DNA from: CAVPJW01 sp963705525
GTDB lineage: Bacteria; Acidobacteriota; Vicinamibacteria; Vicinamibacterales; CAVPJW01
Length of the DNA: 64,000 nucleotides
Direction: 5' to 3'
NCBI GenBank assembly: GCA_963705525.1
Contig: CAVPJW010000002.1
Coordinates: 1,178,001 to 1,242,000 of the forward strand
Position 1 is the first letter of the stretch, and every line of letters begins with the position of its first letter. A model generated the notes under the pieces. The model made no database searches. It was not told where the DNA came from and saw nothing but the letters and a program-made list of their open reading frames with translations. This document shows positions 11,301 through 17,223 of the stretch, in pieces. Made by a program: the position numbers and the translations under genes.

Positions 11301-14300
11301 TCGTGCGTGATGCCGGCGAAACCGTGGGGAGCTACGCCATCAATCAAGGCACGCTGGCGCTCAGCGCAAATTACACGCTCACCTTCGTCAGCGCCGATCT
11401 CACGATCGGATCGCGTGCCGTGACCGTGACGGCCGATGCGAAGAGCAAGGTGTACGGCGACGCCGACCCGACGCTCACGTACCAGGTGACTGGTGGCTCC
11501 TTGGCAAGTGGCGACGGCTTCCTGGGCGGACTCATTCGTGATGCGGGCGAGAACGTGGGGAGTTACGCGATCAACCAGGGCTCACTGGCACTGAATGTCA
11601 ACTACACGCTGACCTATCAGAGCGCCAACCTCACGATCGGCGTGCGCGCCGTGACCGTGACCGCTGACGCGAAGTCCAAGGTGTTTGGCGAAAACGATCC
11701 GACGCTTACGTATCAAGTGACGAATGGCTCGCTCGTCAATGGCGACGACTTCACGGGCGCGCTCACTCGTGACGCCGGCGAGAGTGTCGGCACCTACGCC
11801 ATTACTCAGGGGACGCTGACCCTCAGTGGCAACTACGCACTCACCTACCAGGGTGCGAATTTGATCATCTCGAATACCGCGACGTCCACGTCTATCACGC
11901 TCCACGCGCCCGATCCGTCGGTCGTGAACGAGTCGGTGAACGTGCAGTGGCAGGTTACGTCGTCCACCTCCGGAACGCCGACAGGCACTGTGACTGTCTC
12001 CGACGGTCTCGGCACAGAGTGCTCGGCACCCGCAGGTGACGGCGCCTGCTCCGTAGCCTTCGCTTCGGCCGGACCTCGAAACCTCGTCGCGACCTACGGC
12101 GGCGACTCCAACTTCGCCGGCAGCGCGAGTTCCGCGGTATCGCACACGGTCAACGTTCGCGCGACAAGCACGGCTGTCGCCCTGACCCCGGCCAATGTCA
12201 TGACCGGGCAACCGGCCACGCTCGACGTCACGGTCACGGACATCGACGCCGCCGGCACGAAGCTCTTCCCGGCTGGCTCCGTCTCGCTCAACTCGTCGGT
12301 CGGCTCCGACACCTTCAGTGGTGCATGCACGCTCACGCACGCCATCACGCTCGGCGTCTCTACGTGCTCGGTCGGGGTCACTCCGCACGGCGCGAGCATG
12401 CACAGCCTCTCGGCAGTGTTCCCGGCGTCATCGACACACGCCACGAGCAACGGCTCAGGGAACCTGATGGTGCAGCCGGCGGCCACTACCACGACGGTCT
12501 CCAATGTGTCGCCCGCAGCGACGGTTGTCGGCCAGAGCTACACCATCTCCTGGACGGTTGATGTCAACGCGCCTGGTGCCGGCACGCCAGCCGGCGTGGT
12601 GACGGTCGACGACGGCACGGGCGGAACCTGCCAGGCGGCCGCGGCCGCCGGAAGCTGCTCGCTGACGTCAACGTCGGCCGGCACGAAGACGATCACGGCC
12701 GCGTTCACTGATGACAGCAACTTCAGCCCGAGTAGCGGCACGACGTCGCATGTGGTGAACCCGGCGAACACAACGGTGAGCATCACGGGCGACTCGCCGG
12801 ATCCGTCCACGGCCGGTCAGGCGTACCAAGTCAGCTGGTCGGTGAGCGTGGCCGCCCCGGGCGCCGGAACGCCAACGGGCAATGTGACCGTGACTGATGG
12901 TCTGGACACGTGTCAGGCTGCGATCTCGGCCGGCAGCTGTCAGCTGACCTCGACAACGACGGGCGCGAAGGCGCTCATCGCGACCTACTCGGGTGATGAC
13001 GACTTTAATGGCAACGCCAGCGCCGGTGTTGGCCATCAGGTGAACGCGAACGTCCAAGACACGACAACCACAATCTCGTCGCACAACCCGGATCCGTCAG
13101 TCGTAGGCCAGTCAATTACGGTGGCCTATCACGTCGCGTCGTCAGGGTCCGGCACGCCTATAGGATCGGTCGTCGTCAGCTCTGGCGCACTCACGTGCAC
13201 CGGTGCCCTCGACGCCAGCGGGGACGGCAGCTGCACGCTGACCTTCACCACGCCGGGCGCAAAAAGCATCACGGCCGCCTACGGGGGTGCCTCGGGATTC
13301 AACGGCAGCACCAGCGCCGCCGCGTCGCATACGGTGAACAAGGCCAACACGACGACGAGCATCTCTTCGGATGCGCCGGACCCGTCGGCCATCAATCAGG
13401 CTGTCGTCGTGACAGTGCAAGTGAATGCGGTCGCGCCGGGCGCCGGCACGCGGACGGGCACGGTGACCATCGCCTCTGCGGGCATCCCGTCGTGCAACGC
13501 GACAATCAACGCCGGCGGGAGTGGCAGCTGCTCGCTGACCTTCACCACTTCGGGCACGAAGAGCATCACCGCGACCTACAACGGTGATACGAACTTCAAT
13601 ACCAGCACGAGCGCGGCGGCGTCGCACGTGGTGAACGCGGTGCTTCAGAACACGACCACGTCTATCACGTCGCGCACGCCCACATCGTCGGTCGTCGGCC
13701 AGAGCGTCACGGTCAACTACCACGTGACGCCGAGCGGCAGCGGGACGCCGACAGGCACGGTCGTGGTCTCGGCGGGCGCGGATTCGTGCTCGGGCAGCCT
13801 CAACGCGGCAGGCAACGGCAACTGCGCCGTAGCGTTCACGTCGCCTGGAACGAAGAGCATCACGGCGGCTTATAGCGGCAACGCGACATTCAACGGCAGC
13901 ACCAGCGCCCCGGTGTCGCACAGCGTGAGCAAGGCGAATACGACGACCATCTCGTCGGATACGCCGGATCCGTCGTCGGTCAATCAGGCCGTCGTCGTCA
14001 CGGTGCAGGTCAACGCGGTCGCTCCGGGTGCCGGGACGCGCACGGGCACGGTGACGGTGTCCTCGGCGGGCATTCCGTCGTGCAATGCGACGATTAGTGC
14101 CAGCGGAGCCGGCAGCTGCTCGCTGACCTTCACGTCGAGCGGAACCAAGACCATCACAGCGGTCTATGGCGGCGACGCTAACTTCAATACCAGCTCTGCT
14201 CCGACGGCCAGCCATGTCGTGAACGTGGCTCTCCAGAACACGACGACGACCATCACGTCGCGGACGCCGACCGCCTCGGTCGTGGGGCAGAGCGTGACCG

Positions 14301-15403
14301 TCAACTACAACGTCGCGCCGGCGACAAGCGGTACACCGACAGGAACGGTCGTGGTCTCTGCCGGATCCAGCTCATGCTCGGGCAGCGTGAACGGGCTCGG
14401 CAACGGGAGCTGCGCGCTGGTTCCGACCTCCCCGGGCACCAAGAGCATCACGGCGGTCTACGGCGGCAGCGCGACGTTCAACGGCAGCACGAGTGCCGCG
14501 GTGTCGCACGTCGTGAGCAAGGCGAACACGACGACGAGCATCACGGCCGACACACCGGATCCGTCGGCGCTCAGCCAGGCCGTCCTGGTGACGGTCCAGG
14601 TGAGTGCGGTGGCGCCCGGAGCCGGCACGCGAACGGGCACGGTGACGGTCTCATCCGCGGGTATCCCGTCGTGCAATGCGACGATCAACGCCAGCGGCGT
14701 CGGCAGCTGCTCGTTGACTTTCACCAGCATCGGCACGAAGACCATTACCGCGAACTACGCAGGCGACGTCAACTTCAACGGCAGCGCCAGCGCGGGAGCG
14801 AGTCACGAGGTGACGAACAAGCTCAACACAACGGTGCAGGCTGTCTCGTTCACTCCGGTGCAGTCGAGAGTGGGCGAGGCCGTGGCGATCGCGTTCAAGG
14901 TGACGCCGCAAGGCGCGGGCACGCCGACCGGAACGGTGCAGATCCAGGCGACTGCATCTGAGCTTTGCTCTGGCAGCATCAACGCCACCGGCAACGGGAG
15001 CTGCTCGATCGTGTTCACGAGCGCGGGCAACAGGACGATCACGCTGACGTATGGCGGCGATGCGAATTTCAACGGAAGCACCGCCAGCGACTACCAGCCG
15101 GTGAACACGGCGCTGACGACTACGACCATCACCTCGGACACGCCGGATCCTTCAGTGGTCAACCAGGCGGTGACGGTCGCGTTCAAGGTGACGGTGAACG
15201 CTCCGGGCGCGGGCACGCCGACGGGCACGGTCAACGTGAGTTCCGGCACGGCCGGCTGCTCCGCCACGATCAGCGCGGCGGGGACAGGGAGCTGTTCGAT
15301 GACCTTCGGGTCGACCGGGAGCAAGACGATCACGGCGACGTACAACGGCAACTCGAACTTCCATAGCAGCAGCGGCACGGCGACGCATCAGGTCAACCCC
15401 TGA
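5270..15403 (+). CDS. Giant MBG-repeat surface protein, long C-terminal part
   Basis: From about 5361 the frame is unbroken to the stop at 15403; the first 30 residues after 5270 are out-of-frame translation of unit 15. Content: the end of unit 15, a further 27 MBG/YDG domains of 77 aa (5639-11875), then 12 Ig-like domains of about 98 aa (11876-15400) with PDPS, GTPTGTV and TATY-like signatures. MBG units contain no cysteine, while most of the terminal Ig-like domains carry a close Cys pair (for example SCNATI...GSCSL), suggesting a disulphide hairpin and export. The protein stops right after the last Ig-like domain (TATHQVNP): no LPXTG, no membrane helix, no autotransporter barrel and no recognisable type IX sorting domain. 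Function is inferred to be an extracellular adhesin or matrix fibre. Confidence 0.85.
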   Translation: MATASRVAWCGPPGKTSVRMPSARARSPCPSDYTLTFVGADLTITSRAVTVTADPQTKTYGEADPALTYQITSGALVNGDSFTGGLVRAPGENVGSYAITQGTLALSGDYTLTFLGADLTITARAVTVTADTQSKGYGTEDPALTYQVSSGSLASGDAFTGELTREAGENVGSYAITQGTLALSGNYSLTFVGANLTITLRTITVTADAKTKIYGDADPALTYQITSGSLVNGDAFTGALDRDAGEAVGTYAISQGTLALPSDYTLTFVGADLTITSRAVTVTADPQTKTYGNTDPALTYQITSGSLVNGDSFTGGLVRAPGENVGSYAISQGTLALSGDYTLTFLGADLTITSRAVTVTADAQTKTYGDADPALTYQVSNGSLANGDAFTGSLSRDAGETVGTYAITQGSLALSTDYTLTFVGADLTIASRAVTVTADAKTKTYGDADPALTYQITSGALADGDSFAGALTRAAGENVGNYAINQGTLALNGNYSLTYQGANLSITLRAVTVTADPQAKGYGTPDPALTYQISSGSLASGDSFTGGLSRDPGENVGTYAITQGSLALNSNYTLTYQGADLTIAQRVVTVTADAQSKAYGDADPTLTYQITSGSLADGDSFAGALTRTAGESVGAYAITQGTLSLPGDYTLVFVGANLTIGARPVTVTADSQSKTYGDADPAFTYQITSGALAFGDSFLGGLSRAAGENVGTYAITQGTLALSSDYTLTFNGADLTVNSRTVTVTAEAKNKIYGDADPALTYQITSGSLADGDSFAGALARDAGENVGSYPITQGTLALSTDYTLTFVGADLTITSRAVTVTADPQTKIYGDADPAFTYQVTEGSLANGDGFTGALTRVAGETVGAHAITQGTLALNSNYTLTYQGANLAIGARAVTVTADAQAKGYGTPDPALTYQITSGSLVSGDNFTGALSRDPGENVGTYAITQGALALSSNYALSYQGANLTIGLRLVTVTADAKSKIYGEVDPPLTYQITSGSLADGDAFSGAIARAAGENVGSYAITQGTLALPSDYTLVFVPANLTIGTRAVTITADAKTKMYGEADPEFTYQITSGALANGDSFAGGLTRDAGENVGSYAIRQGTLALSSDYTLSFVSADLAVTSRAVTVTADAKSKTYGDDDPSLTYQITSGALASGDAFSGGLSRNAGENVGSYAITQGTLALPNDYTLTFISADLTIGSRAVTVTAEAKSKTYGNTDPALTYQVSAGSLASGDSFVGSLTRDAGENVGSYAITQGTLALNGNYALSYQSALLTIGTRPVTVTADTQAKGYGTPDPALTYQITSGSLVSGDNFTGALSRDPGENVGTYAITQGTLALSSNYALSYQGANLTIAQRVVTVTADAQSKTYGDADPTLTYQITNGELVGGDGFTGALTRNAGENVGNYQITQGTLALPSDYTLAFVPANLTIGARTVTVTADAKSKTYGEADPAFTYQITSGSLANGDVVAGGLTRDVGENVGSYAINQGTLALSTNYALTYQPANLTIGSRAVTVTADAKSKTYGDADPSLTYQITSGSLANGDAFSGGLTRDAGENAGSYAINQGTLALPGDYALSFISANLSIGSRAVTVTADAKSKTYGDADPALTYQVTSGTLASGDGFSGGLTRAVGENVGSYPINQGTLALTSNYALTYVPANLTIGVRAVTVTADAQAKGYGTPDPALTYHVSNGSLVNGDGFSGGLVRDAGENVGTYAINQGTLSLSGNYSLSYVGANLTIGLRLVTVTADAKSKTYGEADPLFTYQITAGELVNGDGFTGALSRDAGESVGSYGITQGTLALPSDYTLVFVPANLTIGTRAVTATADAKTKTYGEVDPAFTYQITSGSLANGDSFAGDLTRDGGENVGSYAITQGTLALSGNYALTYQPANLTIGSRAVTVTADAKSKTYGDADPTLTYQVTSGSLLNGDNFSGALDRDPGESAGSYTITQGTLALSGNYALTYQPANLTIGSRAVTVTADAKSKTYGNADPALTYQVTSGSVASGDGFSGGLVRDAGETVGSYAINQGTLALSANYTLTFVSADLTIGSRAVTVTADAKSKVYGDADPTLTYQVTGGSLASGDGFLGGLIRDAGENVGSYAINQGSLALNVNYTLTYQSANLTIGVRAVTVTADAKSKVFGENDPTLTYQVTNGSLVNGDDFTGALTRDAGESVGTYAITQGTLTLSGNYALTYQGANLIISNTATSTSITLHAPDPSVVNESVNVQWQVTSSTSGTPTGTVTVSDGLGTECSAPAGDGACSVAFASAGPRNLVATYGGDSNFAGSASSAVSHTVNVRATSTAVALTPANVMTGQPATLDVTVTDIDAAGTKLFPAGSVSLNSSVGSDTFSGACTLTHAITLGVSTCSVGVTPHGASMHSLSAVFPASSTHATSNGSGNLMVQPAATTTTVSNVSPAATVVGQSYTISWTVDVNAPGAGTPAGVVTVDDGTGGTCQAAAAAGSCSLTSTSAGTKTITAAFTDDSNFSPSSGTTSHVVNPANTTVSITGDSPDPSTAGQAYQVSWSVSVAAPGAGTPTGNVTVTDGLDTCQAAISAGSCQLTSTTTGAKALIATYSGDDDFNGNASAGVGHQVNANVQDTTTTISSHNPDPSVVGQSITVAYHVASSGSGTPIGSVVVSSGALTCTGALDASGDGSCTLTFTTPGAKSITAAYGGASGFNGSTSAAASHTVNKANTTTSISSDAPDPSAINQAVVVTVQVNAVAPGAGTRTGTVTIASAGIPSCNATINAGGSGSCSLTFTTSGTKSITATYNGDTNFNTSTSAAASHVVNAVLQNTTTSITSRTPTSSVVGQSVTVNYHVTPSGSGTPTGTVVVSAGADSCSGSLNAAGNGNCAVAFTSPGTKSITAAYSGNATFNGSTSAPVSHSVSKANTTTISSDTPDPSSVNQAVVVTVQVNAVAPGAGTRTGTVTVSSAGIPSCNATISASGAGSCSLTFTSSGTKTITAVYGGDANFNTSSAPTASHVVNVALQNTTTTITSRTPTASVVGQSVTVNYNVAPATSGTPTGTVVVSAGSSSCSGSVNGLGNGSCALVPTSPGTKSITAVYGGSATFNGSTSAAVSHVVSKANTTTSITADTPDPSALSQAVLVTVQVSAVAPGAGTRTGTVTVSSAGIPSCNATINASGVGSCSLTFTSIGTKTITANYAGDVNFNGSASAGASHEVTNKLNTTVQAVSFTPVQSRVGEAVAIAFKVTPQGAGTPTGTVQIQATASELCSGSINATGNGSCSIVFTSAGNRTITLTYGGDANFNGSTASDYQPVNTALTTTTITSDTPDPSVVNQAVTVAFKVTVNAPGAGTPTGTVNVSSGTAGCSATISAAGTGSCSMTFGSTGSKTITATYNGNSNFHSSSGTATHQVNP
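5639..11413 (+). repeat. Five-domain higher-order repeat (1155 bp x 5)
   Basis: The variant unit with KGYGT(P/E)DPALTY has its lysine codon at 5672, 6827, 7982, 9137 and 10292, spaced exactly 1155 bp or five units. The next unit always begins with (L/Q)R and has LP(S/G)DYTL; in four of the five blocks the third has (A/E)FTYQ in place of ALTYQ. Five full blocks occupy 5639-11413, followed by two leftover units (11414-11875) carrying KVYGDADP and KVFGENDP. Confidence 0.9.
11876..15400 (+). repeat. Twelve Ig-like domain repeats at the C-terminus
   Basis: Twelve copies of a roughly 98-aa Ig-like (Big_3-type) domain. From about 13052 they alternate between two forms: a shorter one starting (L/V)Q(N/D)TTT with VVGQS, and a longer one starting ANTTT with NAVAPGAGTRTGTV. 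Starts of the first form at 13052, 13643 and 14231 give a dimer period of 588-591 bp. Confidence 0.8.
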
Positions 15404-15459
15404 CAGGAGGGCCCCGAAACCGGGCACATGTCCCGGCGGGAGTCCACTGAACACCCACT

Positions 15460-15499
15460 CCGGCCTCCTGGTGCCCTCTCGCGGGGCCAGGGAGGCCGG
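15460..15499 (+). terminator. Strong hairpin downstream of the giant gene
   Basis: CCGGCCTCC (15460-15468) pairs with GGAGGCCGG (15491-15499), extended after small bulges by TGG/CCA and CCC/GGG. It lies 57 bases after the stop. No T-run follows, so it may be a 3'-end stabilising or Rho-associated structure rather than an intrinsic terminator. Confidence 0.4.
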
Positions 15500-15673
15500 C
15501 CAGGGTGTCCGGCAGCGACGACACAGCAGAAGAACCAGGCCGGCGATTCTGGCAAATGGTTGAGCAGTTTACACATCCGCACCTGACGTCATAGCCCGTT
15601 GGTGGGGCGGGCCCTTGCCATTTCGGGCCATTTTCGGGACCAGGGAGGGGGGCCTATCCTGAGAGGGTGTGAA

Positions 15674-15690
15674 GGCCCCTCTTCGGGGCC
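15674..15690 (+). promoter_or_regulatory. Leader hairpin upstream of the pilin gene
   Basis: A perfect six-base stem GGCCCC / GGGGCC with loop TCTTC sits 45 bases before the pilin start codon. No T-run follows, so a leader element for stability or attenuation is as likely as a terminator. Confidence 0.35.
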
Positions 15691-15717
15691 GCGATAGTAA
15701 ACGTTAACGGGATCTCG

Positions 15718-15730
15718 AGGAGGGAAAGGA
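15718..15730 (+). promoter_or_regulatory. Ribosome binding site of the pilin gene
   Basis: AGGAGG at 15718-15723 followed by AAAGGA at 15725-15730, four bases before the ATG at 15735. Two purine-rich cores in tandem suggest strong translation, as expected for a major pilin. Confidence 0.6.
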
Positions 15731-15734
15731 AGCA

Positions 15735-15911
15735 ATGAAGCAGCTGATTAGCCGGTTCGTTCGTGAGGAGAAAGGGCAGGACATCATCGAGTACGCGCTA
15801 CTCGCGGCGTTCATCTCGATCGTGGCTGCCACTATCATCCAGAGCGTGGGCACGGACGTGAAGACGATCTACACGAACGTGCAGACGCAGACGAAGGCGG
15901 CCGCGTCCTAA
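15735..15911 (+). CDS. flp: Flp/Tad-type prepilin, 58 aa
   Basis: A short gene for a type IVb (Flp) pilin subunit. The basic N-terminus (MKQLISRFVREEKG) is followed by QDIIEYALLAAF; cleavage by a TadV/PilD-type prepilin peptidase is expected after Gly14, leaving Glu5-Tyr6 in the mature protein, the hallmark of Flp pilins. One hydrophobic helix covers roughly residues 17-37, followed by a short polar tail (SVGTDVKTIYTNV). Length is typical of the family. No tad/cpa secretion genes are visible in the window, so assembly would depend on genes elsewhere. The neighbour upstream is the giant repeat protein, 331 bases away; whether they work together in adhesion is speculation. Confidence 0.88.
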   Translation: MKQLISRFVREEKGQDIIEYALLAAFISIVAATIIQSVGTDVKTIYTNVQTQTKAAAS

Positions 15912-15960
15912 GAACGGCCAGGGAGTCACAAGAAAACACCATAGGAATGCTGGGGAGACC

Positions 15961-15982
15961 GGGGGTGGCAGCTGCCACCCCC
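15961..15982. terminator. 22-bp perfect palindrome between convergent genes
   Basis: GGGGGTGGCAG followed directly by its exact reverse complement CTGCCACCCCC. It lies between the pilin gene (plus) and the dipeptidase gene (minus), whose 3' ends face each other, so it could end transcription from both sides. There is no clear T-tract on either strand. Confidence 0.5.
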
Positions 15983-15999
15983 GCTTGACGTACACCCCG

Positions 16000-17220
16000 T
16001 TACCGCTCGACAACCTGCTGAAACACGCGCATCAGATTCCCGCCGAGGATTTTTCGGACGTCTTCATCTTTGTAACCCCGCTTGAGAAGACCGGCGGTGA
16101 TCTTCGGAAAGTCCGTCACATCGTCCAGCCCCTCGGGTGTGGGAATCGTGTCCAGGTCGCTGCCGATCCCGACGTGATCGATGCCTGCGACCTTGACCGC
16201 GTGGTCGATGTGGTCGAGGATGCGATCGAACGGCGGCCGTGGCATGCCGTTGCTGTCACCGAACGAAAAAGCACGCTCGGCAGCCATGTCGTCCATCTGC
16301 TCCGGCGACAGATTTGTCGTCCGATTGAGCTCGCCGAGCACATCCTTCTGACGGGCACGCACGGCGTTCAGGTACGTCTGGTCGACAAATTCGGGATAGA
16401 AGTTGATGCCGACGTATCCGTCGTGCTGACCGATCGCGCGCAGCAGGTCGTCGGACAGATTACGCGGATGATCGCATAGCGCCCGGCACGACGAGTGCGA
16501 AGCAATCACGGGCTTGGTTGCGATCTCGAGCACATCTCTGATGGTATCGTCGGACACATGCGAGATGTCGACCATCATGCCGACGCGATTCATCTCGCGG
16601 ACGACGCTTCTCCCAAGTTCATTCAGCCCGCCCCACCGAGGTTTGTCGGTTGACGAATCGGCCCAGTCGTTCGTGTTGGAATGAGTCAGTGTCATGTAGC
16701 TCACGCCCAGCAGGTGGTAGATCCTGAGGAGCGCCAGATCGTTCTGGATGGCATGCCCCCCTTCGATGCCCATCAATGCGGCCAGCTTACCCGCGCCCAC
16801 GATCCTTCGAATGTCGGCGGGCGACCGCGCCAGCTCGATGCGGTCCGGATAGCGATCGATCACGCCTTGCATCGCATCGATCAGCTGGAGCGTGCGGCGA
16901 GCGGCGTGATTCGGGGCGTACATCGGGTCGATCCATACCGCGAAGAACTGGGCGTCGACTCCCCCCTCCTTGAACCGCGGCAGATCGGCTTGCCCGTCGT
17001 TCGAGCGGATACCGAGGTCGGCGTGCTTCATGAGCACCCGCTGGAGCGTGTCCATGTGAGTGTCGACGACGAGCGCGTCGGCGTGCAGGCGGCGGGCACG
17101 TTCATCGACGGCGGCCTGCCCGTGAAGACCATGACCGCCACACAAGGCCAGGATGGCGGCCAGCATTACCAGCAGCGACAGCGGCCTCGAGACAGACTTC
17201 GAAACAAGTCGTGAGCTCAT
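16000..17220 (-). CDS. Membrane/renal dipeptidase family (peptidase M19)
   Basis: A 406-aa exported zinc dipeptidase. Residues 1-36 look like a signal peptide (hydrophobic SLLVMLAAILALCGG). Metal-site motifs in family order: D-T-H-x-D at 53-57 (His55, Asp57), E153 in GIEGGHAI, His221 in DISH, His242 in SHSS, and GSDLD near 353-357. M19 enzymes cleave dipeptides, including D-amino-acid-containing ones, and use a binuclear zinc site. The gene lies three bases after the CocE/NonD hydrolase gene and is co-transcribed with it, suggesting joint hydrolysis of peptides or amides in the periplasm. The exact substrate cannot be read from sequence. Confidence 0.92.
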   Translation of the reverse strand: MSSRLVSKSVSRPLSLLVMLAAILALCGGHGLHGQAAVDERARRLHADALVVDTHMDTLQRVLMKHADLGIRSNDGQADLPRFKEGGVDAQFFAVWIDPMYAPNHAARRTLQLIDAMQGVIDRYPDRIELARSPADIRRIVGAGKLAALMGIEGGHAIQNDLALLRIYHLLGVSYMTLTHSNTNDWADSSTDKPRWGGLNELGRSVVREMNRVGMMVDISHVSDDTIRDVLEIATKPVIASHSSCRALCDHPRNLSDDLLRAIGQHDGYVGINFYPEFVDQTYLNAVRARQKDVLGELNRTTNLSPEQMDDMAAERAFSFGDSNGMPRPPFDRILDHIDHAVKVAGIDHVGIGSDLDTIPTPEGLDDVTDFPKITAGLLKRGYKDEDVRKILGGNLMRVFQQVVER

Positions 17221-17223
17221 GAC

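Larger units (their letters stand above)
2165..11875 (+). repeat. Tandem array of 42 MBG/YDG units of 231 bp
   Basis: Each unit runs from R-x-V-T-V-T-A-D through YG-x-x-DP, TYQ, NVG(S/T)YAI, QGTLAL to LTI. The first unit starts at 2165 and the last ends at 11875, a span of 9711 bases, which is 42 x 231 plus 9. The nine extra bases equal the nine apparent single-base insertions found between 3317 and 5360, so every copy is exactly 77 codons with no length variation. Units 1-15 (2165-5638) are very similar to each other; units 16-42 (5639-11875) are more diverged and show a five-unit super-period. Confidence 0.95.
15404..15734. other. Non-coding region between the giant gene and the pilin gene
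   Basis: 331 bases with no supported gene. It holds a strong imperfect hairpin (15460-15499), a shorter perfect hairpin (15674-15690) and the pilin ribosome binding site. No clear sigma-70 promoter was found; a TGGC...TTG string at 15550-15562 only loosely resembles a sigma-54 site. Confidence 0.6.

Noticed and set aside
8639..11347. Long open frame of 902 codons on the minus strand opposite the MBG array (others at 1670-3355, 3312-4646, 5333-6403, 7280-8482)
   Set aside because: They are frame shadows: the GC-rich codon use of the 231-bp repeat leaves the opposite strand free of stops, and the translations repeat with the same period (AGDLIGQRRVGVAV and similar). No ribosome binding sites or known domains.
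13142..14215. Minus-strand frame of 357 codons opposite the Ig-like domains
   Set aside because: Arginine/alanine-rich shadow frame of the giant gene with no start signal or recognisable domain.
15550..15566. Possible sigma-54 promoter before the pilin gene (CTGGCAAATGGTTGAGC)
   Set aside because: Spacing between the GG and TTG parts is one base short and the -12 GC is missing.
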